A stretch of 5,460 nucleotides of DNA from a bacterium SM23_31 (GTDB taxonomy: Bacteria; SM23-31). This document shows, one piece after another, positions 5,238 to 5,460 of this stretch. How positions within the stretch are numbered: position 1 is the stretch's first letter; every line of letters begins with the position of its first letter. Under the pieces are notes generated by a model. That model was not told the DNA's origin and made no database searches. It saw nothing but the letters and a program-made list of their open reading frames with translations. The position numbers and the translations under genes were made by a program. The stretch covers positions 1 to 5,460 of the forward strand of contig LJUD01000242.1 of assembly GCA_001304035.1 (NCBI GenBank), written 5' to 3'.

Positions 5238-5460
5238 ATGGAAGTTCACCCGGCTGTTGAATCACAAAGGCTTGATAAGTGGCTGAAAATAGTGCGCCTG
5301 TTTAAAACCCGCAGGATGGCTGCGGAGGCATGCAACAAACGCCTTGTCAAAGTCAATGATGTTACATCCAAGCCTTCTAAGAACATAGTGGTCGATGATG
5401 AAATTATTATCAGGCTGCGGGGCAGGTACCGCTCATTCAAGGTTCTGGGCATCTCTAAAC
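5238..5460 (+). CDS. hslR: S4-domain RNA-binding protein, HslR/RqcP type (3' partial)
   Basis: An open frame runs from ATG at 5238 to the window edge (74 codons visible) with no stop. The S4 signature is clear: R11-L-D-K-W-L16, then R-L-F-K-T-R-R-M-A, then the V-K-V-N-D turn, K-P-S-K-N and V-V-D-D-E-I-I-I. The PAVE...RLDKWL start and the KTR and SKPSK segments resemble E. coli HslR (Hsp15), which binds 50S subunits carrying stalled nascent chains. The shorter Firmicutes relative RqcP takes part in ribosome quality control. The start is supported by AAGGA (5228-5232) 5 nt upstream. The visible part covers most of the S4 fold, so HslR and RqcP cannot be told apart by length. Other S4 proteins such as rRNA pseudouridine synthases usually continue into a catalytic domain; the KPSK motif favours HslR. 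The gene name is given by resemblance only. Confidence 0.85.
   Translation, partial: MEVHPAVESQRLDKWLKIVRLFKTRRMAAEACNKRLVKVNDVTSKPSKNIVVDDEIIIRLRGRYRSFKVLGISK

Overview
The window holds the 3' part of one very large gene, two short downstream genes, and two intergenic spacers rich in palindromes. All genes are on the + strand. The organism looks like a Gram-negative bacterium of moderate-to-low GC. The large protein joins a BlaR1-type M56 peptidase to carboxypeptidase-regulatory-like β-sandwiches and a TonB-plug-like segment. That mixture is typical of the Bacteroidota/FCB group and neighbouring candidate phyla. This placement is an inference from domain content only; no marker gene is present.

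Region 1 (about 2-4084) is a 5'-truncated M56 gene. Its visible order is: end of a membrane helix, a ~114-residue periplasmic loop, a second helix, the zinc protease domain (HELAH and ERERACDDY motifs), a last helix, about nine HEAT repeats, three carboxypeptidase-regulatory-like domains, and an unassigned tail. The third regulatory-like domain is interrupted by sequence resembling the start of a TonB-dependent-receptor plug, including an IRMRGGR...IDG motif, but no β-barrel follows. By analogy with BlaR1, the part after the last helix should be the extracytoplasmic sensor, with the protease in the cytoplasm transmitting the signal. The usual BlaI-type repressor partner would lie outside the window. 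The gene carries several in-frame internal duplications at different scales.

Region 2 (4085-4451) is non-coding. It has a perfect 26-bp palindrome just after the stop codon, an A-rich stretch, and a pair of diverged ~40-nt repeats that each end in a hairpin. An imperfect inverted repeat encloses much of it, so it may be a small non-autonomous element. A good sigma70-type promoter lies at its right end.

Region 3 (4452-4901) is a DUF1232/YkvA-family small membrane protein with its own promoter and ribosome binding site. Region 4 (4902-5237) is a second non-coding spacer containing a cluster of short hairpins. One of these shares 15 identical bases with a palindrome inside the large gene. Region 5 (5238-end) is the start of an S4-domain RNA-binding protein of the HslR/RqcP type, cut by the window edge. 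The three genes have no obvious shared pathway, and the spacers suggest separate transcription units.
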